Below are positions 1 to 8,094 of a DNA stretch of 33,049 bases, piece by piece. The translations under genes were made by a program, and so were the position numbers. This DNA is from a virus, in IMG/VR virus record IMGVR_UViG_3300027649_000008, positions 1 through 33,049 of that record; one strand, 5' to 3'. Under the pieces are notes generated by a model. The model worked only from the letters and a program-made list of their open reading frames with translations, had not been told where the DNA came from and did not search any database. The first letter of the stretch is position 1; every line of letters starts with the position of its first letter.

Positions 1-1
1 C

Positions 2-2569
2 ATAAACATCAACGCCCCTAAGGCCGACCAGAGAACGGCTCTCGAAAAGATATTCGGACTTACAAAGAACTATGTCATGTTCCCCGGCTCTGAGGACGCA
101 ATAAAGATACTTAGTAGAAAGAACCAGAACAACGAAGGCGTGGACTTAAATAAGCCAACTCCTCGTAGCGAGTGGTCGCGCGGAAAATACTTTAGCTCTA
201 TAGCAGCAGCGACAGCAGCAGGACTCGCTGCTGGTCTATCAACTCAAGAAGCGGAAGCAGCCGCAGCTAAAAAGATGGCAACGCTGTATCGCGGCGAAAC
301 GAGCATTATCGGCCCACCAGCTAAACCACCCCCAGATTGGATGCTGGAGGACAAAGACTTTCTAGCGGCGGCGGATGCACAGGGTCGCTGGTTCAACAGA
401 ACCCCAGAAGAAGCACAATGGTATATCGACCATGCTGCAAAAATGGGAAAAACAACCGGCATGTCTTCGCTAGAAGTTCCAGAAGAAGACCTAGCCAAGT
501 ATCTTGTTGCTAACCAACCGGATGAAGTGCGTAGACACTCTCGCAGGCCAGACGATGAGTATTTCCTTCCTAAAGATTTAGCAGCTACTAGAGAACGCAT
601 CACAGCACTGCTAACAGCACTGCTAGCAGCAGGAGCAACCGGTAGAGCAACCGCACAGGCTCAAGAGCCAAATGCTTCAGCAGAACAGGAGAGCGCGTTC
701 CAAGACTGGTACGCAAAGCAAGCATACGAAAACGGGCTTTCTCCAAACCCCGATGACCCAGAACATCAGTACGATTGGCGGGCCGCACATAACGCTGGGG
801 CAGAAGGTCAACTGGCAGAGGATGGCTATAAGCACTGGCCTTCTGAATTCAAACGCCCGGATCATCCCAATCGGTTCATTGACGGCATCGACACGATTAC
901 AGGAAATCCAGTAGATCCAGAACCCGCCCCAGAGGCAACTGGCTCGTACATGGACTATCTGACCAATCTTGTCAAAGGCGATAGCAACCAAAGGCAATTG
1001 GGCTTCTTTGGCTCTGATCCCAGAGAGATGGAACAGTGGTACGGCAGCACAAAGCCGCCAGCTTACAGAGAGTTCCTAGACGAAGCCAAGCCAGTTTTTG
1101 AAAAAAGAGTTCTTGAGCATATAGAGAATCTGCCAGAAAACCAGCGTGAAGAAGCTCGCCAGACACTGAAAGAGAACTACGGGGATATTCGCGGCAACGT
1201 GCTTGGGTGGGAACACAACAGGATCAACTCACGGGCTAAGAACTTTGTAGATAATTTCTTGTCCGAGATGCACTCGCGTACGCCCGGACAGTCAGAAGCA
1301 GCAATGCCAATGAGGACTCCAGAAGAAGTAAGCGACAACCTTAATAGCACATGGAGTGATAAGAACTCGCTAGGTGGCAATCTACTTGCTACAGCAGATG
1401 CTCGTTTTGCAATGGACAATGATGGTGTACTCAGGAACCAGAAGCAGCTAGAGAGCGATCTAAACTTGCTTAGAACCTTTCAGCGAGAAGGCCCAAACAA
1501 GCCTGTTTTCGTTGGGACAGGAAGCCAAATTCTTGGCGGCATCGGTTCATTCTTTGACAACGACGAAATAAGGAATTCTCCATTACTAGAAGGACGGTTG
1601 CCGCCATCGCAGACTGCAAAGCTGGCAAATCTTGCGTACGCCAATCGCCCACAAGACGCACTAGAAGCGTCAATGATCTGGAGAAAAAATAGCCGCCCAT
1701 TCTGGGATCAGAGCGATCCTAACTACAGAGACAGCCTCGGCGCTAAGAACCCTCAAGATAGCTGGACTACTCCTGAAGGCATGATGTCAGAGAGCGCAAG
1801 CACCAATACGTTTTTTGGCTCAATGAATGCAAACACTTACAACGCGCTCGCACATCTCAACAAGTGGGCTACACCGACTGACCGGCAGGGGCTATCAGAT
1901 CAGATGGACACTTATCAGGCCTTGCAGCAAAAAGCCCCAATTGTTCCAAAGCACCTACAGCCAGAAGCCCGAAGCGCACTGGATCAGTCTAAAGCAGAAG
2001 AACAGCAGGCTTACCATGATCCAAATGTCATGTACAGAAAGCTACAGGGACTTCTTGGAATTAAGAATCCAAAGTATTTTACTGGCCTTGGCAACTCAGG
2101 AATTGGCTCCTACAGATATACACTTGATGCCCCAACCTTAGCTATGGGTGCAGTGGGTGGCCTATTTGCTGGCGGCTTAAGGCCTGCGTTGGGTAATTTT
2201 GCAAAGGAAACAGGAAAAGACTGGCTCACGGAAATGCCGCTTCAAGCAGCAATTGGCACAACGTATGAACCTTCCGCAAATAGCACCTACGAAAAAGCTA
2301 AGAACTTCATGCTAAATGAGTCGCAGGGCTTTCAGGACGAGAACGGCAACCCAGTCCCGGCTAATCATCCACGCTGGGACGAGCTTGCTGCCGAACGGGA
2401 CAAGGTACAAGAACAACGCTTTCAGGGTCAGGCTAATTTTGGAGCAAAGCTCAAAAAGCCCGCCCCGCTACCCTTGCAACAAGATACTGAAAATGATATT
2501 AACTATAAGCAGTGGAGAAAAGGGCAAGGAAGTATACATCTAGACTACCTAGACACAATGAGGAGATAA
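2..2569 (+). CDS. Large polyvalent-type phage protein with ART-like region (5' end missing)
   Basis: The frame is open from base 2 through the first internal ATG at 77, so the gene very probably begins upstream and at least 855 residues lie here. The opening stretch includes YVMFPGSEDAIKI and may be the tail of an upstream domain. A region at 287-590 has the pattern YRGE ... GRWFNRTPEEAQWY ... DDEYFLPKDL, which resembles ADP-ribosyltransferase-like domains of phage polyvalent proteins (aromatic-Arg-Gly, then GRWF-T, then Glu). Two Ala/Leu-rich hydrophobic segments at about 190-270 and 595-660 each end in an AxA-like stretch, and a Gly/Ala-rich segment lies near 2140-2200. The rest is polar and unrecognised. 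It lies 6 bp before the scaffold gene, so it may be packaged or injected with the DNA. The ART call rests on motif memory only. Confidence 0.8.
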   Translation: MNINAPKADQRTALEKIFGLTKNYVMFPGSEDAIKILSRKNQNNEGVDLNKPTPRSEWSRGKYFSSIAAATAAGLAAGLSTQEAEAAAAKKMATLYRGETSIIGPPAKPPPDWMLEDKDFLAAADAQGRWFNRTPEEAQWYIDHAAKMGKTTGMSSLEVPEEDLAKYLVANQPDEVRRHSRRPDDEYFLPKDLAATRERITALLTALLAAGATGRATAQAQEPNASAEQESAFQDWYAKQAYENGLSPNPDDPEHQYDWRAAHNAGAEGQLAEDGYKHWPSEFKRPDHPNRFIDGIDTITGNPVDPEPAPEATGSYMDYLTNLVKGDSNQRQLGFFGSDPREMEQWYGSTKPPAYREFLDEAKPVFEKRVLEHIENLPENQREEARQTLKENYGDIRGNVLGWEHNRINSRAKNFVDNFLSEMHSRTPGQSEAAMPMRTPEEVSDNLNSTWSDKNSLGGNLLATADARFAMDNDGVLRNQKQLESDLNLLRTFQREGPNKPVFVGTGSQILGGIGSFFDNDEIRNSPLLEGRLPPSQTAKLANLAYANRPQDALEASMIWRKNSRPFWDQSDPNYRDSLGAKNPQDSWTTPEGMMSESASTNTFFGSMNANTYNALAHLNKWATPTDRQGLSDQMDTYQALQQKAPIVPKHLQPEARSALDQSKAEEQQAYHDPNVMYRKLQGLLGIKNPKYFTGLGNSGIGSYRYTLDAPTLAMGAVGGLFAGGLRPALGNFAKETGKDWLTEMPLQAAIGTTYEPSANSTYEKAKNFMLNESQGFQDENGNPVPANHPRWDELAAERDKVQEQRFQGQANFGAKLKKPAPLPLQQDTENDINYKQWRKGQGSIHLDYLDTMRR
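287..590 (+). other. Putative ADP-ribosyltransferase-like region within the first protein
   Basis: The translated region starts with YRGE at 287-298, continues with GRWFNRTPEEAQWY beginning near 383, and ends with DDEYFLPKDL near 550-580. ART folds place an aromatic-Arg (or His) on the first strand, a Ser/Thr or Tyr after an aromatic in the middle, and a catalytic Glu near the end; Arg of YRGE, Thr after GRWFNR and Glu of DDEYF fit this order. Catalytic competence cannot be judged from sequence alone. A related but inactive domain is possible. Confidence 0.45.
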
Positions 2570-2575
2570 GCAAAC

Positions 2576-3685
2576 GTGGCAGAGAACATCCAAAGCGACT
2601 TAGATGCGCCAGATGACGTTTCATATGAGTCACCAGAGTCAGAATCGCCCGAAATAGACAGTTCTCCCGAGGATATTGACTCCGGCGAACAGCCAGAAAG
2701 CCCAGATTCTGTTGCGGAGGTTAATCATTATGCCCCTTTTCGCGCACTTCCGCAGTTTGCTGGCCAAGATGACGCACAAATTGCGTTCTCTCTGTATGAA
2801 ACCATGCAAAGAGAGCAAGCAGCGACCAATGCTCTCCAGCAATATCAGCAAATCATCCCATTTGCCAGCGAATATCTGTCAAATAAAGAGCAATACGACC
2901 AGTGGGTTGCCCAGCGAAACCAACCACAACAGCAAATGCAGCAGCCCATGCAGCAGCAAATGCAGGCACAAGCTCCAAAACCAGAAAGTTGGTGGAATCC
3001 TCCAGCCGTTCGTGAGGCATACAAGCAATACTTAACCCGAGACGAGAACGGCAGGGAGGTTATTGCTGAAAATGCACCCCTAGACGCTAGGCATGCTTTG
3101 TCAGAAATGCAGGCTTATAAGGCTGATTTTGCCCGCAAGTTCCTTGAAAACCCCGAGCAAACACTAGGCCCAATGGTCGAACGTGTAGCTTCTAGCCGTG
3201 CGGCAGCGATGGTTCAGCAGCAGTTTGAGCAGGCAGAGAATGAGCGTTTTGTTGCTGGCCTACAGGAAGACAACAAAGAATGGCTCCTTGATTCTCAAGG
3301 CAATGTATCCCGAGAAGGCTTGTTATGCCAGAAATTTATTGATGACGCAAAAAACATGGGCATTGTTAGCCCACAAAACCGTTGGGAGTATGCAAAAAGC
3401 CAAGTGACCAGAACCCTTCTGGAAGCTAACTTCCGCAATTCTCAGCAACCGCCATCTCCAGCACCAGCACAACCAGTACAACAACAAGCCCAACAGCCGG
3501 TAGCCCCGCAGCCAACGCAAGCTAGCCAGCAAGCCCAAAAGAACATGGACTACCTCAGGGCGCAGGCCGCAAGGACTGCCCCGAGAAACTCCCAAGCTAC
3601 GACAGATCCAAGAGTTCCTAAAAAACCACTATCTTTTGCAGACAAACTAAACCAACAGTTTGCAGCAGAAGGACTGACAGAATAA
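2576..3685 (+). CDS. Probable capsid scaffolding protein
   Basis: A 369-residue protein starting at GTG 2576, with AGGAG at 2561-2565 placed 10 bases upstream. The N-terminal 50 residues are very acidic and Ser/Pro-rich. Residues about 110-135 are Gln/Met-rich, the middle is predicted helical with many Gln, Glu and Ala, and another Gln/Pro/Ala-rich linker lies near residues 285-325 before a basic C-terminal tail. Acidic N terminus, helical Gln-rich body and short basic tail are typical of podovirus scaffolds, which bind capsid protein through the C-terminal tail during procapsid assembly and then leave. It sits immediately before the major capsid gene, as scaffolds usually do. No catalytic motif was seen, and no protease is fused to it. 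Confidence 0.75.
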   Translation: MAENIQSDLDAPDDVSYESPESESPEIDSSPEDIDSGEQPESPDSVAEVNHYAPFRALPQFAGQDDAQIAFSLYETMQREQAATNALQQYQQIIPFASEYLSNKEQYDQWVAQRNQPQQQMQQPMQQQMQAQAPKPESWWNPPAVREAYKQYLTRDENGREVIAENAPLDARHALSEMQAYKADFARKFLENPEQTLGPMVERVASSRAAAMVQQQFEQAENERFVAGLQEDNKEWLLDSQGNVSREGLLCQKFIDDAKNMGIVSPQNRWEYAKSQVTRTLLEANFRNSQQPPSPAPAQPVQQQAQQPVAPQPTQASQQAQKNMDYLRAQAARTAPRNSQATTDPRVPKKPLSFADKLNQQFAAEGLTE

Positions 3686-3701
3686 GAAAGGCTTATTGAA
3701 T

Positions 3702-4841
3702 ATGGCTAGCCCAACAGACTGGAGCCGACTTATCGGCGTTACGATTGTCAACCATCTTCGTGAAGAAGAATTGGCAACATTCCGTAAGTTCAAAGTATTT
3801 GCTGCTTTAGAGGCTTCCGGTAACGTCGTAATGAATCAGTCTGGAAGGGGAATGGACTGGAACGTCCGTTATCGAAATACCCCTGTTTCAGGAAACTCTG
3901 GAGATACACCAAGGACGTTTGCGCGTCAGAACTTGTGGAAGTTGGCAAACCTGCCTTGGAGGGGCTTTGTCACGACAGATAGCATTTATCGTCGTGAAAT
4001 GCTGGAAAATCGCGGCCAGCAGGCACTTGTCAATGTTGCATCTAACATGGCAAGTCGTCTGCAAGAGAGTCTGGAGCAGCATCTGGCTACGCAAATCTAT
4101 GCAAATGGAGATGCCGCCGGTTACGAGAACTCGTTCCACGGCCTCGAAACCTTTATGGGTTATGCTGGAACCATTAACTCGGGTACTGCTGGCGTTGCAG
4201 ACCAGTTTACTCAACGTGCGGCTGGTAACGCAGCAGATCCTTATGGATTTCCGTCTGGCCAGTACGCCGGTCTGAAGACGAATCTGGGTTATTACGGCGG
4301 TGGACGCACGGGTGGCGTGGATTCATGGCCAAGATCGCCCGTTGATCCGGAAGCGGATTTCTACAGCCCGGTAATAATTAACTATAGTTCCACAAGCTAT
4401 GGGTTTGCAAGCTGGAAGCTCGGCAACTGCATTTCGGCAACTCGGGAAGGCATTTTCCAGTGCAAGCGTAACGATACGCGAGAAAGTGCTATTGATATGG
4501 TGATTCTGGACAGGAATCTCTATATTCAGTACCTGAATGCTCTCAACACCACAGAGCGGGCTATCGTTACGAAGACCACCGGACTCCGTAGCTATGGATT
4601 TACCGATGTATTTGAACAGGACGGCGTTGAAATCACGACCGAATACGCTGTTCCTCAAGGAAAAGGCTTTGGAATCAGTGTTGGAAACATGGAACTCCGC
4701 TGCTTAGAGAATCAGCTTATGGTAGCAGAGGGGCCATTTTTCTCGGAGGAACTACAAAGTTATAGATATTCCTGTAGTGTTCTCGGCAACCTCCGGTTCC
4801 GTAGTCCACGAAACTTCTTTGCCCTCGCACCTATCGCCTGA
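3702..4841 (+). CDS. Major capsid protein
   Basis: Start chosen at ATG 3702 (379 residues) because AAAGG at 3687-3691 is 10 bases upstream; an in-frame TTG at 3696 would leave only 4. The protein opens MASPTDWSRL, has a long helical stretch at residues about 97-133 (like the spine helix of HK97-fold capsid proteins) and then HGLETF at residues 146-151, a short motif I associate with major capsid proteins of podovirus-like phages. There is no signal peptide or membrane segment. It follows the scaffold gene and precedes the decoration protein, the usual head cassette. It ends with TGA followed directly by TAA. Assembly into the icosahedral shell is inferred from family and context; the fold itself is not proven here. 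Confidence 0.85.
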   Translation: MASPTDWSRLIGVTIVNHLREEELATFRKFKVFAALEASGNVVMNQSGRGMDWNVRYRNTPVSGNSGDTPRTFARQNLWKLANLPWRGFVTTDSIYRREMLENRGQQALVNVASNMASRLQESLEQHLATQIYANGDAAGYENSFHGLETFMGYAGTINSGTAGVADQFTQRAAGNAADPYGFPSGQYAGLKTNLGYYGGGRTGGVDSWPRSPVDPEADFYSPVIINYSSTSYGFASWKLGNCISATREGIFQCKRNDTRESAIDMVILDRNLYIQYLNALNTTERAIVTKTTGLRSYGFTDVFEQDGVEITTEYAVPQGKGFGISVGNMELRCLENQLMVAEGPFFSEELQSYRYSCSVLGNLRFRSPRNFFALAPIA

Positions 4842-4850
4842 TAAACACCT

Positions 4851-4866
4851 CACACGTTAGCGTGTG
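4851..4866 (+). other. Short perfect inverted repeat between capsid and decoration genes
   Basis: CACACG and CGTGTG form a 6 bp stem around the loop TTAG, 9 bases after the capsid stop codon and 10 bases before the Shine-Dalgarno of the next gene. There is only a TT after the stem, so a true intrinsic terminator is unlikely. It could protect the 3' end of capsid mRNA or mark a processing point. Confidence 0.4.
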
Positions 4867-4890
4867 TTCCCAAACAAGGAAGACAAAACC

Positions 4891-5814
4891 ATGTCTAGTT
4901 TTTTCTCTGATCCGTATTTCGGTCGTGGGCAGACGCTGCTTGCTGGCGAACTTATTGAGTTGGACGGTAATAGCTTCCCAGTTGCTGGGCAAAACATCGT
5001 TGGTGACGTTAAAGTTTTCAACGACGTAAATCCGCGTACTACGCAGATGTTGAGCAATCAGCTTGTGTATTGCATGGCCGCTCGTTATATGGGTACTACG
5101 GTCGCTGACGCAACTGTGCTTGCCGGTAAGACGATGGCAATTCTTGCAGACGGTGCTTCATTCACCACAAGCGCCATGCTGTCCGACATGACTGCTGGCA
5201 AGCGAATTGGCGTATTGGACGAATACTTGACTGGTCAACTTCGACAGTATGACATCGTATGGCTTGTGGTATCTGGCCCAACCGCGATGACAACTTCGCT
5301 GGCAGGTATTGCAGCAGGCGCGGCTGTAAAAATGGATGCAGTAGGGGCTATCCTTGCAATCAATATCCTCGCTGGCGGCACTGGCTACTCCGCCGGTTCT
5401 CTCACTATTACCGGTGGCGGTGGCTCATCTGGTGCTGCAACCTTTACCGTTACCAGTGGCGTAATTACAGCGGTAACGATTGGTACTGCCGGTACTCTCT
5501 ACTCATCCCCCCCAACAGTGACAAACGCCTCCGGTAGCGGGGCGTTATTTGACGTTGTTTATGGTGGCGGTTCAATTGCTGAAGCAACCGCACCATTAAC
5601 GCCCGGATTTGCAGTTGGATTGCATCGTGGAGCGGTTCGGATTCTGGGTTCTGCCCCAACGGCTGGCACTGATTCATCCGGCAATGTAGTTGCCGCTACG
5701 GCTACCGTTGCTGCCGATGTTGGCAGAGTGGACGTTGGGCTGGCAACTACGGCAACGCAGAGGAAGTGCCGAGTTCACTTTACTGGCAACACGATGACCG
5801 GTGCTGTCCTCTAG
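4891..5814 (+). CDS. Probable head decoration protein with GGxGY-type module
   Basis: Start chosen at ATG 4891 (307 residues) because AAGGA at 4876-4880 is 10 bases upstream; the longer frame from GTG 4864 would begin inside the hairpin. Residues 1-135 form a compact part with many beta-prone stretches and no recognised motif. Residues about 145-230 hold a Gly-rich module: NILAGGTGYSAG, then ITGGGGSSGAATF, then SGVITAVTIGTAG, then SSPPTVTNASGSGA. The same pattern occurs three times in the nozzle-like protein. The C-terminal part returns to beta-prone sequence with several Thr/Ala/Val stretches. Position directly after the major capsid gene suggests a capsid-surface or head-stabilising protein. 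A minor capsid protein or head fibre is an alternative. Confidence 0.55.
   Translation: MSSFFSDPYFGRGQTLLAGELIELDGNSFPVAGQNIVGDVKVFNDVNPRTTQMLSNQLVYCMAARYMGTTVADATVLAGKTMAILADGASFTTSAMLSDMTAGKRIGVLDEYLTGQLRQYDIVWLVVSGPTAMTTSLAGIAAGAAVKMDAVGAILAINILAGGTGYSAGSLTITGGGGSSGAATFTVTSGVITAVTIGTAGTLYSSPPTVTNASGSGALFDVVYGGGSIAEATAPLTPGFAVGLHRGAVRILGSAPTAGTDSSGNVVAATATVAADVGRVDVGLATTATQRKCRVHFTGNTMTGAVL
5330..5570 (+). repeat. GGxGY module in decoration protein
   Basis: Encodes AINILAGGTGYSAGSLTITG, GGSSGAATFTV, GVITAVTIGTAG and PPTVTNASGSGALFDV. It is the clearest copy of the module also found three times in the nozzle-like protein. Confidence 0.7.
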
Positions 5815-5842
5815 TCCTCTGAAGACACAACTAACAATCACA

Positions 5843-5883
5843 ATAACAGCCCTTGGGGAATTCCCCGTGGGCTGTTATCATTT
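5843..5883 (+). terminator. Strong hairpin, probable intrinsic terminator after the head cassette
   Basis: ATAACAGCCC (5843-5852) pairs perfectly with GGGCTGTTAT (5869-5878). The 16-base loop contains a second stem, GGGG with CCCC around AATT, giving a stacked hairpin. A short TTT follows at 5881-5883. It falls in one of the two largest gene gaps of the window (5815-5888, 74 bp; the other is 31734-31825), just before the terminase genes. The T tract is short, so termination may be partial. Confidence 0.65.
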
Positions 5884-5888
5884 CCGCA

Positions 5889-6572
5889 ATGGACACAAAG
5901 TTATGCACCAAATGCGCAAAAGAGCTTCCCAGTACCCTAGAGTTTTTTCGCCCTAACCATGGCGAAATAAGCAGCGTTTGCATTACATGTCACCGCACTC
6001 AAAAGAAAGCTGAAAAGAAGAGAGCTAAGGGACGAAGGGCAAATAACCTAAGCAAGCTGGAGGCAGCGGGGGTAGACCTATATGTACAGGCTACGCAGAC
6101 GGGCGGCAGCAATATACCCCATTCTGCCGAAGTAATTGAGCGTGTTTTCCAGTATTTTGGCGGGGTTGGCGGGTTTTCAAGCATCATAGTCAAGCAGTAT
6201 TACGACTCTCCACCGGGAGGGACTGCAAGAAACAGGCTCATTGAGACTATTGTCAGGCTTGTAGCAAAGAATGTGGAGCAAGGTGGGGCAAAGAAGCCGC
6301 TAACCTTGTGGTCAGAAGACGAGCTAGAAAAAGAACTAGAGTCCAGATTCAACGACGCTTTATTAACGTACAAGGGAATCACTATCAATGGCCAAGCAAC
6401 ACCCCTTATCGCCGCCCCCGCCGATTCTGCCGATGCCGCCAGTATTGAAAAAGCCTTGCTTGACGCAGTTTCAAAAGGACGAGATCAAGAGTTTGCAGTC
6501 GGAGATACGGGAACGAAAGATAGAAGCGTTGAGACTCTACGAGCCAACGGAGATGCAGTCGCTGATTCATAG
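5889..6572 (+). CDS. Putative small terminase subunit with N-terminal zinc ribbon
   Basis: Start taken as ATG 5889 (227 residues); upstream in-frame starts lie inside the terminator hairpin, and no clear Shine-Dalgarno was found. Cys6-x2-Cys9 and Cys31-x2-Cys34 form a four-cysteine zinc-ribbon pattern, followed by a Lys/Arg-rich stretch that could bind DNA. Residues about 80-150 include FGGVGGF, PPGGTARNRLIETIVRL and GGAKKPLTLWSEDELEKEL, a helical segment I associate with proteins next to large terminases in similar phages. Its last 185 bases overlap the large terminase in another frame, which supports a terminase small-subunit role (recognising phage DNA and recruiting the motor). An HNH-associated or transcription-factor zinc ribbon is the alternative. 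Confidence 0.55.
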   Translation: MDTKLCTKCAKELPSTLEFFRPNHGEISSVCITCHRTQKKAEKKRAKGRRANNLSKLEAAGVDLYVQATQTGGSNIPHSAEVIERVFQYFGGVGGFSSIIVKQYYDSPPGGTARNRLIETIVRLVAKNVEQGGAKKPLTLWSEDELEKELESRFNDALLTYKGITINGQATPLIAAPADSADAASIEKALLDAVSKGRDQEFAVGDTGTKDRSVETLRANGDAVADS

Positions 6573-8094
6573 GGCAACTGCATCAGAAGTTCTTGTTATC
6601 GGTGGAAACCGTAGCGGAAAAAGCCTGTGTTCGTTCGTAGAGGACGCACGGGCAGTTACTGGGCAAGATCCATTCGATAAGTACCCCAAGGCAGATGGCA
6701 TTTTAGTCGTAATCGGGAAGGATTGGCGGCACATAGGTATGGTGGCGTACCCCTATTTGTTCAAAAAAGGTGCTTTTAAGATCATTAAGGACGAGGTTAC
6801 GAAGGAATGGCGGGCATATAGGCCCGGTACAGACGAGGCTAGACGCAAAGAATCTATGCCAGCACCACCCCTAATCCCTCAAAGGATGGTTAAAAAGATC
6901 AGTTGGGTGTTGAAAAGTGCCAACTATATCCAGAAAGCAGAGCTTCATAACGGCTGGACTATCTACTTCTTCTCAAGTGAGGGTGATCCCGTACAGGGCT
7001 ACGCCGCAGATAGGGTACATTGTGACGAGGACTTAAACAATGAGAACTGGATCAGTGAGTGTCAGGCCAGATTAGTAGACAAAAAGGGTAAATTTTGTTG
7101 GTCGGCAATGCCCCACTCGACTAATAATGCACTATTAACCCTTAAGGAACGTGCTGATGCAGAGCTAGAACAGCGCAAGGAAAACCCTGACATAGTGCAG
7201 TTTAAGCTCAGATTTTTAGATAATCCCCATATTGATGAAAAGGAAAAGCAAAAATCCCTAATTAGGTGGAGTGCGAGCGGCCAAGACGTTCTAAGAATGC
7301 GGGCTGAAGGCGACTTCATCACAGACAGCATTCTGGTTTACCCCACATTTGATATGCGGATTCACGGCTTCAGCAGATCGGAGCTTCCCAATGGTCAGGT
7401 TCCAGCCGATTGGTGCAGATATGCAGTAATTGACCCCGGTCATTCAGTTACTGCCGTGCTTTTTGCAGCAGTTCCACCGTCTGAAGAGTATGTACTGGTG
7501 TATGACCAGCTTTACTTACGGCAGTGCAATGCCCAGATATTTGGCGAGAAGTTTGCCGAGAAGATCAAAAACGGCTTTAGGGCTTTCATCATTGACGGTC
7601 ACGGTGGGCGACTTCGGGACATCGGCTCAGGCCGCCTCCCCATAGAACAGTACACAGAACAGCTTATTAAGCGTCAAATACGCAGCGAAGTTACCGGAAG
7701 CTCGTTCATTGCCGGATGTGATGACATCCAAGCCCGCTGCGAAGCAACCCGTAATTACCTACATATTAAGCCGTCTGGGACTCCAACCCTAAGAATCCTG
7801 ACTGAATCAGTGCCGGATTTAGAGAGAGAGATCAAGCGATACCGCAAGAAGGTAAACATTGTCGCTGGGACATCAATTGTGACCGATAGCCCTCTTACAA
7901 GAGGGGAAGTTCACTTGTGTCAGTGCATGGAATACCTGTGCGCATACCGCCCAAGTTATCATCGTCCACCAGTAACTGATGAAGTAGAACCGTGGTGGGT
8001 TAAGTTTCTGGCCGAGAAACGTAAGCGTCGTGGCATAACAGAGGATTCGTATGTATACTTAGGCCCACAAGGAGACTCCACAAATGATGAATGA
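6388..8094 (+). CDS. terL: Terminase large subunit (packaging ATPase and nuclease)
   Basis: ATG 6388 has AGGGA at 6373-6377, 10 bases upstream, and gives 568 residues. The N-terminal 25 residues are Pro-rich. YEPTEMQSLIH (51-61) precedes the Walker A motif GGNRSGKS (72-79). A Walker B-like stretch, VHCDED, lies near residue 210. The C-terminal RNase H-like nuclease is indicated by VIDPGHS near 347-353 and FIIDGHGGRLRD near 400. The enzyme would use ATP to drive DNA into the procapsid at the portal and cut the concatemer. The next ATG in this reading frame with a good context would remove conserved sequence before Walker A, so 6388 is kept despite the long overlap with the upstream gene. The stop overlaps the next gene start. 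Confidence 0.93.
   Translation: MAKQHPLSPPPPILPMPPVLKKPCLTQFQKDEIKSLQSEIRERKIEALRLYEPTEMQSLIHRATASEVLVIGGNRSGKSLCSFVEDARAVTGQDPFDKYPKADGILVVIGKDWRHIGMVAYPYLFKKGAFKIIKDEVTKEWRAYRPGTDEARRKESMPAPPLIPQRMVKKISWVLKSANYIQKAELHNGWTIYFFSSEGDPVQGYAADRVHCDEDLNNENWISECQARLVDKKGKFCWSAMPHSTNNALLTLKERADAELEQRKENPDIVQFKLRFLDNPHIDEKEKQKSLIRWSASGQDVLRMRAEGDFITDSILVYPTFDMRIHGFSRSELPNGQVPADWCRYAVIDPGHSVTAVLFAAVPPSEEYVLVYDQLYLRQCNAQIFGEKFAEKIKNGFRAFIIDGHGGRLRDIGSGRLPIEQYTEQLIKRQIRSEVTGSSFIAGCDDIQARCEATRNYLHIKPSGTPTLRILTESVPDLEREIKRYRKKVNIVAGTSIVTDSPLTRGEVHLCQCMEYLCAYRPSYHRPPVTDEVEPWWVKFLAEKRKRRGITEDSYVYLGPQGDSTNDE

Noticed and set aside
4864-4890. Longer start of the decoration protein at GTG 4864
   Set aside because: The GTG lies inside a hairpin and has no ribosome site, while ATG 4891 has AAGGA at a normal distance.
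5853-5888. Longer start of the small terminase candidate at TTG 5853
   Set aside because: It would begin in the loop of the terminator hairpin and adds residues before the zinc ribbon with no support.
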